64,000 bases of DNA from FEN-1219 sp963744305 (GTDB taxonomy: Bacteria; Pseudomonadota; Gammaproteobacteria; Steroidobacterales; Rariloculaceae): assembly GCA_963744305.1 (NCBI GenBank), contig CAVUTF010000027.1, positions 124,001-188,000 on the forward strand, read 5' to 3'. The notes under the pieces are model-generated. The model did not search any database, was not told the origin of the DNA, and was given only the letters and a program-made list of their open reading frames with translations. Position numbers and translations under genes: made by a program. Below, piece by piece: positions 40,708 to 50,178 of the stretch; position 1 is the first letter of the stretch, and each line of letters begins with the position of its first letter.

Positions 40708-41426
40708 ACTGCGATCGCCTTCAAGTCGCTGTCGATCACCAATCCAACGCCGGGACAGTAGAACTTCGTAGACTCCGAGTTCGGCTGGAGCGGCGTGGTT
40801 TCCGTGACCTCGATGCAGTCGTCGAAATTGCCGGCCTGCAGAGCGAGCTCGAGGTCAGTGGCGACGTGCTCCGCGCGATCGAGCGCGACGCCGGGTGCCA
40901 TCTCCTGGAAGTAACGCTGGCCGAGCAGGAAGCCGGAATCCGGCATGATGATTCCGGGCTGCGCGTCGAAGCGGCCGGCGAGCCAGGCGCCCTCGTGACT
41001 CACGATCTCGCCGTCCTCGTAGATGTCCACGTCCTCGCCGAAATAGTAGACGTCGCGCCAGGGCAGGCAGGTCGCGAAGTAGTTGCGCGAGATCTCCTTC
41101 AGCTCGCCGTCGGCCTTCTCGTTTTCCACGACGACGCGGGTCCAGACGGCTACCGGCTTGCGGTCGACGTCGATCACCACTCTCTTCAGCTCGCGCGTGA
41201 CGGTGATCGTCAGGTCCTCGCGCTCGTCGCACTCGCCTTCTGCCACGCACTCGCTGTTGTTGAAGTAGGTCTTGCGGCCGGGATTCAAGCTGAAGTAGTC
41301 GTTACCGCCGTAAGGCACGAAGTGACACTCCTCGATCGGAAAATGATCCGTAAATTCCTCCTCTTGCGCCGCCACGGCCGACGACAGCACACCGAGGGCC
41401 ATTAGACAAAATCTGTTCGCGAACAT
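40698..41426 (-). CDS. Exported protein of unknown function, 242 aa
   Basis: ATG 41426 with a textbook GGAGGAAG ribosome site. Signal peptide LMALGVLSSAVAAQ. The mature protein is acidic (EEEFTDHFPIEEC), has four to six cysteines (HFVPY before NNSECVAEGECDEREDL, ATCLPW, DDCIEV, FYCPG) that probably form disulfides, and is mostly beta-strand. It resembles uncharacterised lipoprotein-like families. Divergent from the sigma factor gene, with a 120-base shared upstream region; a target of that sigma factor is conceivable. Its stop overlaps the end of the CadC-like gene by ten bases on the opposite strand. Confidence 0.72.
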   Translation of the reverse strand: MFANRFCLMALGVLSSAVAAQEEEFTDHFPIEECHFVPYGGNDYFSLNPGRKTYFNNSECVAEGECDEREDLTITVTRELKRVVIDVDRKPVAVWTRVVVENEKADGELKEISRNYFATCLPWRDVYYFGEDVDIYEDGEIVSHEGAWLAGRFDAQPGIIMPDSGFLLGQRYFQEMAPGVALDRAEHVATDLELALQAGNFDDCIEVTETTPLQPNSESTKFYCPGVGLVIDSDLKAIAVYR

Positions 41427-41545
41427 GCCGCTTCCTCCTGATGTAGATTGGGAATGACGTAAGGGATGACGCTGGCGGCGTCCGCATCCCTCGGTGCGAA
41501 GGATTTTCGGCCGCGGAGCGTCTAGATAGTCGGGAAGCAGTGCAG

Positions 41546-42172
41546 ATGAGCCTCGTGCATTCCGATTCGGCGCTCGCCAAACGCGTGCTCGCGGGAGACG
41601 AGGCAGCCTTTCGCGAGCTCTTCGACGGTGCGTTCCCGAAGCTCTACCGCTTCGCGCTCGCGCGGCTAGACGGCAATCGCGACGACGCCACCGAGGCCGT
41701 GCAACAAACGTTCTGCAAAGCATTCGAGCGCCTGGACTCCTACCGCGGCGAAGCGTCGCTGTTCGGCTGGATGTGCCAGATTTGCCGCAACGTCATCGCG
41801 GACGCCGCGCGCCTGAAGCAGCGCGAAATGGCGCACGTGACGCTGCTCGAGGACGACGCCGCGATCAGCGGAATTCTCGAGTCGGTCGCGGCGCCGCACG
41901 CGGACGAACCGGAGCGGCAAGCTTCGCGCGGCGAGGTTGTGCGCTTGATCCAGGCGGCGCTCGATGCCTTGCCGAACCGCTACGGCGACGTGCTCGAGTG
42001 GAAGTACGTGGACGGGTTGTCGGTGAAACAGATTGCGCAGCGGCTAGGCGTGGGACCCAAGGCGGCCGAATCGCTGCTCACACGGGCGCGCGGCGCGTTC
42101 CGCGAAACGCTGCAGGCTATCGACGCTTCGACCGATCTCTTGAATGCGGCAGCCGATGGAGTGCCGGGATGA
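41546..42172 (+). CDS. ECF-family RNA polymerase sigma factor
   Basis: 209 residues starting at ATG 41546, chosen over GTG 41540 because GGAAG is eight bases before it. Region 2 includes AFRELFDGAFPKLYRFALARLDG and QTFCKAFERLDSYRGEASLFGWMCQICRNVI. Region 4 includes LPNRYGDVLEWKYVDGLSVKQIAQRLGVGPKAAESLLTRAR, the helix-turn-helix for the -35 element. Stop overlaps the next start (ATGA). With the FecR and TonB-receptor genes it forms a cell-surface signalling operon. The regulator has no visible anti-sigma Zn motif, so FecR is the likely control. Confidence 0.93.
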   Translation: MSLVHSDSALAKRVLAGDEAAFRELFDGAFPKLYRFALARLDGNRDDATEAVQQTFCKAFERLDSYRGEASLFGWMCQICRNVIADAARLKQREMAHVTLLEDDAAISGILESVAAPHADEPERQASRGEVVRLIQAALDALPNRYGDVLEWKYVDGLSVKQIAQRLGVGPKAAESLLTRARGAFRETLQAIDASTDLLNAAADGVPG

Positions 42173-43171
42173 CGGAATCTACCGACTACGACCCAGTTGC
42201 GCCGGGCATGCCCGAGCCCGACGCTCTCGCGGAATTGATTCGGGCCGCGGGCCGCGCGGCCCGCTCCGCGCGTCGCGGACTACGAGCGCGTGCTCGCGGC
42301 GAGCCGCGCGGCGTGGCAGGCGAAGGTGCGCGCGCAGCGCCGCCGCTACTGGTACGCGCTCGTCGCCGCGGTCGCGCTGGCGGCCGTGGGGCTCGTCTCG
42401 TTGTTGTCGCAAGGTCCCGCGCCGAGTGCGGCGCGAGCCGCGATCGTGCAGGGGCAAGTGGAATATGTAGCTCCCACTGCCGAGTGGACGCCGCTTCCCG
42501 CGGGCGCGGCGATTCCGGAAGGCGCGCGAGTGCGCACTGTCGGCGAGGGCCGCGCGGCTTTCGAGCTCGCTGGCGGCGCGTCCTTGCGCGCGAGCACTGC
42601 GACCGAGTGGTCGTTCGCGGGACCGCGGCGCATCGAGCTTGGGGCGGGCACGCTCTACGTGGATTCCGGCACGACCGCGGCCGGGCGCGGAGTCGAGATC
42701 GCGACGGCCTTCGGCGTCGTGCGCGACGTCGGCACGCAGTTCGAGGTGCGCGCCTTGTCGACGGGTTTGCGAATCCGCGTGCGCGAGGGGCTCGCGGAGC
42801 TCTTGCAGATCGGTAGTCCCGGCGGCGTGCCCACGGTGGCCGGGGAGCAGCTGTCGATAGACGCCGGCGGCCGGATGCAGCGGCTGCCGCTCGCGGCCGA
42901 CGACGCGCAGTGGGCGTGGACACAGTCGCTCGCAACACCGCCGCCGATGGAGGGTCGCACCGCGTTCGAGATGCTCGCGTGGGTTGCGCGCGAGAGCGGC
43001 AAACGCCTCGTATTCGCCGATGCGGATGCCGAGCTGCGAGCCCGCGCTGCGATCCTGCACGGCGAGAGCAGCGGCCTCATGCCGCTCGACGTGCTCGACG
43101 TGCTCGTTGCGACGACTGGCAGCCTCGACTACTCGCTCGGCGAAGAAACGCTGACGATCAGCAAGCAATGA
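42169..43171 (+). CDS. FecR-type anti-sigma regulator with C-terminal STN-like domain (one frameshift)
   Basis: Translationally coupled to the sigma gene at 42169. The N-terminal cytoplasmic part has the anti-sigma role; one frame change near 42270 leads to VADYERVLAASRAAW. One membrane helix WYALVAAVALAAVGLVSLL follows, then a FecR domain (GARVRTVGEGRAAFEL, VRDVGTQFEVRA, GEQLSID). The last 75 residues (GRTAFEMLAWVARESGKRLVFAD...) look like a secretin/TonB STN-type fold. Ends in ATGA overlap with the receptor gene. It should pass a substrate signal from the receptor to the sigma factor. Confidence 0.85.
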
Positions 43172-45537
43172 CCGCCGTGGCCGCCGGGGCTCAAAACGTT
43201 CGGCTGATCGCGCTGTGCGCCCTCGGTCTCCTGTCGCCGGCGCGCCAGGCTGCCGCGCAGCCGAGTCTGCAAGGCTTGTCGCTCGAGGAGGCGATCGGTG
43301 CGCTCGAGGCCGAGGGCCTCACCGTGTTCTACAGCTCGGAGCTCGTGAAGCCGGCGATGCGTGTGACGGTGCAGCCGGACGGACAAGATCTACGCGAGAT
43401 CTTGCGCGCGATTCTTGCGCCGCATGGGCTCACGATCGCGCCGGGCCCGCGCGATTCGGTGCTGATCGTCGCCGTGCCGCCGGTCGCTGCCGCGGCGACG
43501 GAACGGCGCCCGGCCGAGCGTAAGCCCGCGCTTCCGCCCGTGAGCGCAGCCCCACCGCCGATCGACGAGCTGATCGTTGCCGCGAGCCGGTACGAGCTCG
43601 TGCGCGACCTCGACGCCGCCGCGTTTCGGCTGTCGAGCATCGATCTCGAGCAGCTTCCGGATCTCGGCGACGACGCGCTGCGCGCGGTGCAGCGCTTGCC
43701 CGGAGCCGCGGCAAACGGCTTCAGCGCGCGCGCGAACGTCCGCGGCGGCGACGTGAACGAGACGCTCGTTCGATTCGACAAGCTGCGACTCTACGATCCG
43801 TTTCATCTCGAGAGCTTCCAAAGTGTCTTCAGCATCATCGACCCGCGCGTCGTGAGCACGATGGAGGTTTATACAGGCGGCTTTCCCGCGATGTTCGGCG
43901 ACCGCATGAGCGGCGTCATCGACGTCGCGTCGCTCGAGCCGCCTGCCGCTCGTTATCACGAGGTGGCGGTGAGCTTTTTCAACGCTTCGGCGCTCTCGAG
44001 CGGAGAATTCGCGGACGGTGACGGTGCCTGGGTCGCGTCCGCCCGGCGCAGCAATCTCGATCTGCTCTACAACGCGTTCAGCATGCAACCGGAGCGGCCG
44101 CGCTACCTCGATGGGTTCGCGAAGCTCGCGTACCGGCTCAACGATTCTCTGCGCCTGTCCGCGAACATGCTGTACTCGCGGGACGACATCGAGCTGCACG
44201 ACGATCTCGATGCGGAGGAGCGGGCCACGTCGCTCGACGAGGACCGCTATGGGTGGCTGCGGTTCGACCACACCTTCACGGACGCGCTGCAAGGCAACAC
44301 GCTGCTCGCGCACGCAACGCTTTCCGGCGACCGCAGCGGCGTAAGCGACAAGGAGGGTATCAGCGCGGGCTGGCTCGTCGATCGCCGGGACTTTGAGATC
44401 GACTCAGTGCAGAGCGACTGGTCGTGGCGGCCGCGCGCGGCCGGCCGGTGGCTCGTGCAATTCGGCGGCACGTTTGATCGCTCGCGCGGCCGTTACGACT
44501 ACGAGGACGAAGTCGCGTTCGAGCTCCTGTTCGACGCGGACGGCGCGGCGCGCGAGCCCTCGCGCACGCGCGAAATCGACCTTGCTGCACGCGGCGACCA
44601 TGAGGCGCTTTACGGCAGCGCGCGCTACCGGCCGGCACCGCGCCTCACGATGGATTTCGGGCTGCGTTGGGACAAGCAGACGCTGGACCCGGCCGAGAGC
44701 GGCGCGCTAGGCCCGCGCGTCGGCGTGCGCTACGGCTTGAGCGAGCGCACCTTTCTGCGCGCGGGTTGGGGCCGTTTCGCGCAGTCGCAGGCCATCAACG
44801 AGCTTCCGGTCAGCGACGGCGTGCGGGAATTTCTACCGCCGCAGCGTGCCGAGCACGTCGTGCTCGGCGTCGAGCACACGTTCGCGGCCGGCGTCAATCT
44901 GCGCTTCGAAGCGTACGAGAAAGAAATGAGCGAGCTTCGCCCGCGTTACGAGAGCTTGCTCAATTCGCTCACGTTGTTGCCGGAGCTCAAGCCCGATCGA
45001 GTGCGGATCGCGCCGGAATCCGCCGTGGCACGCGGGATGGAGCTGCGGTTGGAGCACCCGGCTGGCGAGCGTGTCGGCTGGTGGGCGAGCTATACCCAAT
45101 CGTCGGCGAAGGATCGAATCGCTGGCGCGGAGGTCCTTCGAAGCTGGGATCAACCTCGTGCGCTCAGCGGCGGGTTGAGCGTGCAGACCGCGAAATGGCA
45201 ACTCGGAGCGGCCGTCACATTGCGTTCCGGTTGGCCGACGACCGCCGCGCTGGCGCTCGTCGAGGGCGACTCCGTTCCCATCGTCGTCACTGGTCCGCGC
45301 AATGCCGAGCGCGTCACCGCTTTTCGCTCCGTGGACGTGCGCGTCACGCGAACGTTCGCGACGCAACGGGGCAAGCTCGCGGCGTTTCTCGAAATCAACA
45401 ACGCGTTCGATCATAACAATCGTTGCTGCACGGAGTACCAAGTGGAGCTCGACGACGCACAGATGCAGTATCTAGAGCTGAGCGCCGTCGACTATCTGCC
45501 GCGCGTGCCGTCACTCGGTTTCGTTTGGTCGTTCTAG
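43168..45537 (+). CDS. TonB-dependent outer-membrane receptor with N-terminal STN signalling domain
   Basis: About 789 residues from ATG 43168, intact. Signal peptide LLSPARQAAAQ, then an STN domain (SLEEAIGALEAEGLTVFYSSELV, residues about 33-100), a Pro/Ala linker, a plug with ALRAVQRLPGAAANGFSARANVRGG and FPAMFGDRMSGVID, and a beta-barrel ending in the aromatic SLGFVWSF. There is no SusD partner, unlike Bacteroidetes systems. The STN domain contacts the FecR protein in the periplasm. The transported substrate is unknown; signalling receptors of this type usually bind siderophores or haem, but nothing here fixes that. Confidence 0.92.
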   Translation: MTAVAAGAQNVRLIALCALGLLSPARQAAAQPSLQGLSLEEAIGALEAEGLTVFYSSELVKPAMRVTVQPDGQDLREILRAILAPHGLTIAPGPRDSVLIVAVPPVAAAATERRPAERKPALPPVSAAPPPIDELIVAASRYELVRDLDAAAFRLSSIDLEQLPDLGDDALRAVQRLPGAAANGFSARANVRGGDVNETLVRFDKLRLYDPFHLESFQSVFSIIDPRVVSTMEVYTGGFPAMFGDRMSGVIDVASLEPPAARYHEVAVSFFNASALSSGEFADGDGAWVASARRSNLDLLYNAFSMQPERPRYLDGFAKLAYRLNDSLRLSANMLYSRDDIELHDDLDAEERATSLDEDRYGWLRFDHTFTDALQGNTLLAHATLSGDRSGVSDKEGISAGWLVDRRDFEIDSVQSDWSWRPRAAGRWLVQFGGTFDRSRGRYDYEDEVAFELLFDADGAAREPSRTREIDLAARGDHEALYGSARYRPAPRLTMDFGLRWDKQTLDPAESGALGPRVGVRYGLSERTFLRAGWGRFAQSQAINELPVSDGVREFLPPQRAEHVVLGVEHTFAAGVNLRFEAYEKEMSELRPRYESLLNSLTLLPELKPDRVRIAPESAVARGMELRLEHPAGERVGWWASYTQSSAKDRIAGAEVLRSWDQPRALSGGLSVQTAKWQLGAAVTLRSGWPTTAALALVEGDSVPIVVTGPRNAERVTAFRSVDVRVTRTFATQRGKLAAFLEINNAFDHNNRCCTEYQVELDDAQMQYLELSAVDYLPRVPSLGFVWSF

Positions 45538-45540
45538 TCG

Positions 45541-45569
45541 CGAAATCCCTCCGCGGATGGACTCCTCTC
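45541..45569 (+). repeat. Dispersed repeat, copy C
   Basis: Begins four bases after the receptor stop. It shares AAATCCCTCCGCGGA exactly with copy A and GATGGACTCCTC with copy B. It runs in the same direction as the upstream gene. It also overlaps the left edge proposed for the IS element. Confidence 0.55.
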
Positions 45570-46770
45570 GCCCACAAATCGGCATCGAGGTGCCAGACTG
45601 GTGATGTGATTACATCAGGTCAGGAGCGAGGAGGAATCCGCGATGGAGATTATTCGAGTTGGCGTGGACTTGGCAAAGAATGTGTTTCAGCTGCATGGCG
45701 TCGATGAGCACGAGAAGCCGGCGTGGAAGCGAAGTTTGCGCCGGGGGCATGGTTGGGAGAAATACAGCGCCGGGTGGCGCCGGGAGCCGAGATCGGAATG
45801 GAGGCGTCGCAGGAGCGCACCACTGGGGTCGACGCTCGGAGCGCTCGGGTACCGGGTGAAGCTGATAGCGCCGCAGTTCGTGAAGCCGTACGTGAAGAGC
45901 AACAAGAGCGACCGCAACGATGCGGAGGCGATCTGCGAAGCGATGAGCAGGCCGTCGATGCGGTTCGTTGAGCTGAAGAGCGTCGAGCAGCAGGACATCC
46001 AGGCGGTGCATCGAGTGCATGCCGAGCTGATCAAGCAGCGGACAGGCAAGGTGAATCAGATTCGCGGCTTGGTCGGTGAGTACGGATTGGTGGCAGCGCA
46101 GCGGGTATCGGAACTACGCAGAGCGATGCCGCAATGGCTAGAGGATGCGAGAAATGGTTTGAGCGAACGATTTCGGCGTTTACTGGCAGGGTGGCTGAAG
46201 ACTTGCGGGGACTCGACGAACGGATCGAGGAGTTGGATCAACGGATCGCAGGCGATCGCCAAGGAGACGCCGGCCGCGCAGCGGTTGCTCGCATTGCGAG
46301 GAGTGGGACCCAGCGATCGCAACAGCTCTAGTGGCTGCACTGGGGACGGGGAAATCATTTGCTCGAGGGCGGGAGTTCGCGGTATCGCTGGGTCTGACTC
46401 CTAAACATCACGGGACCGGCGGCAAGGAACGCATCTTCGGGATCAGCAAACGAGGAGATGCTTACTTGCGGCAGCTCTTGGTGCATGGAGCGCGCGCGGC
46501 GGTACACACCGCAAAACGCAAAGCCGATCGCCTCAGTCGCTGGATCCAAGGGCTGCTCGCCCATAAACACAGCAACGTCGTGACGGTGGCGCTGGCCAAC
46601 AAAACGGCTCGGATGGCGTGGGCGTTGATCCGCCACGACGTCGACTACGACCCGGAATTAGCGACGAATCTCAGTAGCTAAACAGGAAACCCCACCAACG
46701 ATTGCGAAGGAGTCTGATTGACGGCGAACAGGTCGAACCGGCGTTGACAAAACCCGACTTCCGCGGAGGG
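45547..46770 (+). mobile_element. IS110-family insertion sequence, approximate limits
   Basis: The transposase reading is flanked by an inverted pair CCCTCCGCGGA (45547-45557) and TCCGCGGAGGG (46760-46770). Because the same sequence occurs without an IS at 32.48 kb, the pair may be part of the target repeat and not the true subterminal repeats. IS1111-type members carry short subterminal inverted repeats; plain IS110 members do not. Non-coding flanks of 90-96 bases each side could encode the guide RNA used by this family. No target duplication is expected or seen. Limits are not exact. Confidence 0.5.
45643..46681 (+). CDS. IS110-family transposase (frameshifted)
   Basis: DEDD-type recombinase. 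The N-terminal catalytic Asp is in RVGVDLAKNVFQLHGVDE, and YVKSNKSDRNDAEAICEA gives the second acidic cluster. The C-terminal Tnp_20 domain reads FAVSLGLTPKHHGTGGKER, GISKRGDAYLRQLLVHGARA. In many relatives a Ser precedes TGGK as the strand-joining residue; here a Gly is seen. Two or more frame changes (near 45750 and 46310) break the middle, so this copy is probably inactive if the sequence is right. A ribosome site GAGGAGG precedes ATG 45643. Confidence 0.82.
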
Positions 46771-47059
46771 CGAAAAGCCCGTCCTTCCGCTGGGGAGTCA
46801 GCGCGCGAATAGCCCATCATGGTCCCGTGCCTTGGGCACGAACACAGAGACCGGATACACGTGAGCAATCGAACCCGACACCAGACGTCAGGCTCCTTGC
46901 AAACGAGGAGGAGTCCATCACGCGGAGGGATTCTGCACCGAAGTTGTGCAACGCCGGCAAGAGCGACGAGCGGGCTCATCGACGCTTCTTTGCGCACCCG
47001 GCGCCTCGGCGCTACTCGCCGCAACCGGTGACGCGGGAGGGCGGCAGCGATGACTCGCT
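46682..47059. other. Intergenic region between transposase and AraC gene (378 bases)
   Basis: Contains the right flank of the IS element, a hairpin GGGC-GAAAA-GCCC near 46768-46780, a perfect six-base stem CGTGCC/GGCACG with a three-base loop at about 46826-46840, and repeat copy B. No protein-like reading with good codon use was found. Confidence 0.5.
46905..46949 (-). repeat. Dispersed repeat, copy B
   Basis: Reads, on the minus strand, GCACAACTTCGGTGCAG then AATCCCTCCGCG, then GATGGACTCCTC. It matches copy A over the first two blocks and copy C over the last two. It lies about 110 bases downstream of the AraC gene stop in the same direction. Copies B and C are inverted around the IS. Confidence 0.58.
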
Positions 47060-48043
47060 TCATGCACGCGCCACCGTCGATGCGCGTGCCCGCCGCCACG
47101 CGCCGGGCGGGACGCCAACCAGTTTCTTGAACGCGCGGTTGAAAGCCGCTTCGGACTCGTAGCCGACCTGCGCAGCCGCCTGAGCAATGCTCAGGCGCTT
47201 CCCCTCGAGCAGGTTGGCGGCGACTTGCAGTCGCCAGTTGCTCAAGTAGTGCATTGCCGGCATACCCATGATCTGAGTGAACCGGTCGGCGAACACGGAG
47301 CGCGACACACCGACCTCGCGTGCCAGCGAGTCGAGCGTCCAGGGCTCGGCGGGGCGCCCGTGCATCAGGCTCAACGCCGCGCCGACATGGCGATCGCGAA
47401 GCGCAGCAAGCCAACCCGTGGATTCCGGAGGCAGCGCGTCGACGTACTGGCGCACCGCCTGCAGAAACATGACTTCGCTCAGCTTCGACAGCAGCGTCTC
47501 GCCGCCCGCGCGCGGAGTCTCGCGACTCCTTCAGCGCGATACGGATCAGATCGTGAGTGAGCTGCCCGCCAATGCTCGAGCCTTTGACATGCAACATGGA
47601 TGGCAGCGCGCCCAGCACGGGATTGAATGGCCGTGAATCGAGCCGAGATAGCCGCAGACGAACCGCGACTCTTCACCCGTGCCTCCAAGTTCGCTGCAGC
47701 ACGAAGGGCAGCGCTCGGTCCTGTCGGTCGGTAGTAAATGTCCATGTCCGGCGTCGACCGTAGCCGGGCTCGGGGGACATGAAGTGTGCGTCGCCGCGAA
47801 CGAACAGGACGGAATCCCGACTTTCCAATCGCATCGGCGGTTGCGACTCGTCGGCGAGCTGCGCCCAGCACCAGCCATCCATCATGATGTGAAAGGCGAT
47901 GACGTGTTCGAAATCGGGCATCACGTTGGCGCCGATAGTCGAAATCGGCGGGGTTTCGGCGACCCAGGGTGCCGGGCGTGGACGTCGAAATAGATCGCCC
48001 CGGTCAGGCGAACTGCGCGCAGAACATCGGAGAGGACATCCAA
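47060..48043 (-). CDS. AraC-family regulator with cupin N-terminus (frameshifted)
   Basis: Start proposed at TTG 48043 because CAAGGAG lies six bases upstream and the reading DVLSDVLRAVRLTGAIYFD begins the family's N-terminus. The cupin_6 sensor domain continues WVAETPPISTIG, HVIAFHIMMDGWCWA, SVLFVRGDAHFMS. The C-terminal DNA-binding domain has both helix-turn-helices: SLAREVGVSRSVFADRFTQIMG and IAQAAAQVGYESEAAFNRAFKK. At least four one-base shifts interrupt it between 47480 and 47990. It is divergent from the FAD oxidoreductase gene, which it probably controls. Confidence 0.75.
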
Positions 48044-48194
48044 CTGGTCTCCTTGAGCCTCGCCGGCATCGATCCGGACGGCATGAGCAAAAATGGCGGG
48101 GCCCGATCATATTGCGCGGGACGCCGCCGATCTAGAATTGCGCCCTGACCCGCCCCGGGGCTCTGAGAGCGGGCGCAATAGGAGGTTATTTCAC
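48044..48194. promoter_or_regulatory. Divergent promoter region, AraC regulator / FAD oxidoreductase
   Basis: 151 bases between the two starts. For the plus strand a TAGAAT at 48133-48138 fits a -10 box, with a weak TTGCGC 15 bases upstream. A strong AGGAGG ribosome site is at about 48181. AraC-type operators are usually direct repeats; I could not identify one with confidence. Confidence 0.3.
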
Positions 48195-49590
48195 ATGCTC
48201 GACGCTAAAGCCATTGCCACATTCGCACATCATTTCGCGGCAAGCTCATTCAGCCTGGCGACGACACCTATGACGAGGCACGCAAGCTCTACAACGGCAT
48301 GATCGACAGGAGGCCGCGACTGATCGCGCGCTGCACCGACGCCGCCGACGTGATCGCGGCCGTGAATTTCGGGCGTGAGCAGGGCCTGCTCATCGCGATC
48401 CGCGGAGGCGGCCACAGCGGGCCGGGCCTCGGCGGCTGCAACGATGGGCTCGTGATCGACCTGTCGGAGCTGAAGGGCGTGCGCGTGGATCCGGCCGCAA
48501 GACCGTCCGGGTTGAGCCCGGTTGCACGTCGGGAGACGTCGATCATGCGACGCATCCATTCGGGCTCGCGGTTCCGTTCGGCATCGTTTCGAGCACCGGC
48601 GTCTCGGGACTGACGCTCGGCGGCGGCACCGGGTACCTGACCCGCAAGTACGGCCTCACGATCGACAATCTGCTCGAAGCGGACGTCGTTCTCGCCGACG
48701 GGAGCTTCGTCACGGCAAGCAAGGAACAGAACGCCGATCTCTTCTGGGCGCTGCGCGGTGGCGGCGGCAACTTCGGTGTCGTGACGAGTTTTCTGTTCCA
48801 GGCTCATCCGGTAAGCAAGGTCTATGCCGGTCCGATCTTCTGGGAGGCTGACGCACGCGAAGCGGTGATGCGCGCCTATCGCGAATTCCTTCCGACGCGC
48901 CCCCGAAGAGTTGGGCATGTTCGTCGGACTGAAAACGGTGCCGCCGACCGATCCCTTTCCCGCGGGACTACTGGAGCAAGCGCGCGTGCGCCCTCGTCTC
49001 GCGCCTATAACGGCCCGGCCGACGAGGGCGAACAGATCGTGGCAGCGCTGCTCAAGACGCTGCCGCCACCGATCTTCAACTGGATGGGCGCCATGCCGTT
49101 CCCGGCGATGCAGGGTCTGTTCGACCCGTTTTTTCCCAAGGGCATGCAGTGGTACTGGAAAGGCGACTACGTGAAGGCGCTCTCCGACGAAGCGATCGAT
49201 GCGCACATCGCGCAGGCCGCAAAAGCGCCCAGCGACTTCTGCCTGATGCACCTTTACCCGATCGAAGGCGCCGTGCACCGCGTCGCCAAGGACGCGACAC
49301 TGCCTGGAGTGCACGTGATGCCACGTGGTCGATGGTGATTGCCGGCGATCGATCCCGATCCCGCAAGGCTGACGCGTTGAAGACGTGGGGACGCGGCTAC
49401 TGGAAGGCGGTCCACCCGTTCAATCTCGGGCGGTGCCTACATCAACTTCATGATGGACGACGAGGTCGACGGGCGAGTGCAGGCGACCTATGGCCCGAAC
49501 TACACGCGGCTCGCAGCAGTGAAGAAGAAGTACGACCCGAAGAACCTGTTCCGGGTCAACCAGAACATCCGCCCGGCGGCGGCTGCGTAG
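48195..49590 (+). CDS. Berberine-bridge-type FAD-dependent oxidoreductase (many frameshifts)
   Basis: FAD_binding_4 plus BBE-type flavoprotein. RGGGHSGPGLGGCNDGLVIDLSEL carries the His that binds FAD covalently. GIVSSTGVSGLTLGGGTGYLTRKYGLTIDNLL and ADLFWALRGGGGNFGVVTSF are FAD-domain blocks. The C-terminal BBE segment ends YGPNYTRLAAVKKKYDPKNLFRVNQNI. At least four one-base shifts break the reading (near 48245, 48500, 48890-49000 and 49310-49430). Members oxidise sugars, alkaloids or polyphenols. Divergent from the AraC gene. The cupin downstream may be in the same operon. Confidence 0.78.
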
Positions 49591-49737
49591 GCTCTAATTC
49601 TCGCTCGTTCAATGGCTTATTGGACGAGCGAGATGAAAAAATCAAGCCGGCGGCGATGGAACGTCGCGCCTCGCGCTCCTCGTCTCGCGGCGTCGCGAAC
49701 AACGATCCGCGTAGCCGAAAGAATAAGGAGCGACGAG

Positions 49738-50096
49738 ATGCGTACCAGCGAGCACAAGACTTTGGAAACCCCGACGAGCTGCGCGAATTTCCGCGGGGCC
49801 GCGCAGAAATATTCAAAGTCGCCGGAGGCGAGATCGGACGCCTGATATTCCAGCCGGGCTGGCGGTGGTCGAACGACGTGAAGCCGCTCGCCAAGACCGA
49901 GAGTTGCGAAGCACCGCACTTTCAGTATCACGTCTCGGGCAAGCTCGCGATCCGGATGGATGACGGAACGGAGCTGATTGCCGGGACCCGGCGACGTTAC
50001 GGCGCTGCCGAGCGGACATGACGCGTGGGTGATCGGCGACGAGCCCGTCGTCGTCGTCGATTGGTGCGGCGCGAGCCACTATGGCAAAGCCGACTG
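49738..50096 (+). CDS. Small cupin-fold protein (frameshifted)
   Basis: ATG 49738 has AAGGAG seven bases upstream. The reading MRTSEHKTLETPDELREFPRGRAEIFKVAGGEIGRLIFQPGWRW, HFQYHVSGKLAIRMDDGTE, WVIGDEPVVVVDWCG is a single-domain cupin of about 118 residues. Two single-base shifts (near 49785 and 49992) separate the parts. The metal-site pattern is partial (HFQYHVSG). Possible roles are ligand binding or an isomerase-type enzyme. The last bases overlap nothing on the same strand; a gene on the opposite strand ends at 50179. Confidence 0.62.
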
Positions 50097-50178
50097 AGCC
50101 AAACGAGGCCGCCGTGCCCATGCGTCGATCCGGCGCATGGGCGCGCCGTGCGGCGGCACCTCACTGCCGAAGCTGCGT

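Noticed and set aside
41427..41545. ECF-type promoter with GGAAT and CGTC in front of the sigma gene
   Set aside because: The two elements are spaced too far apart or too close in each combination I could form.
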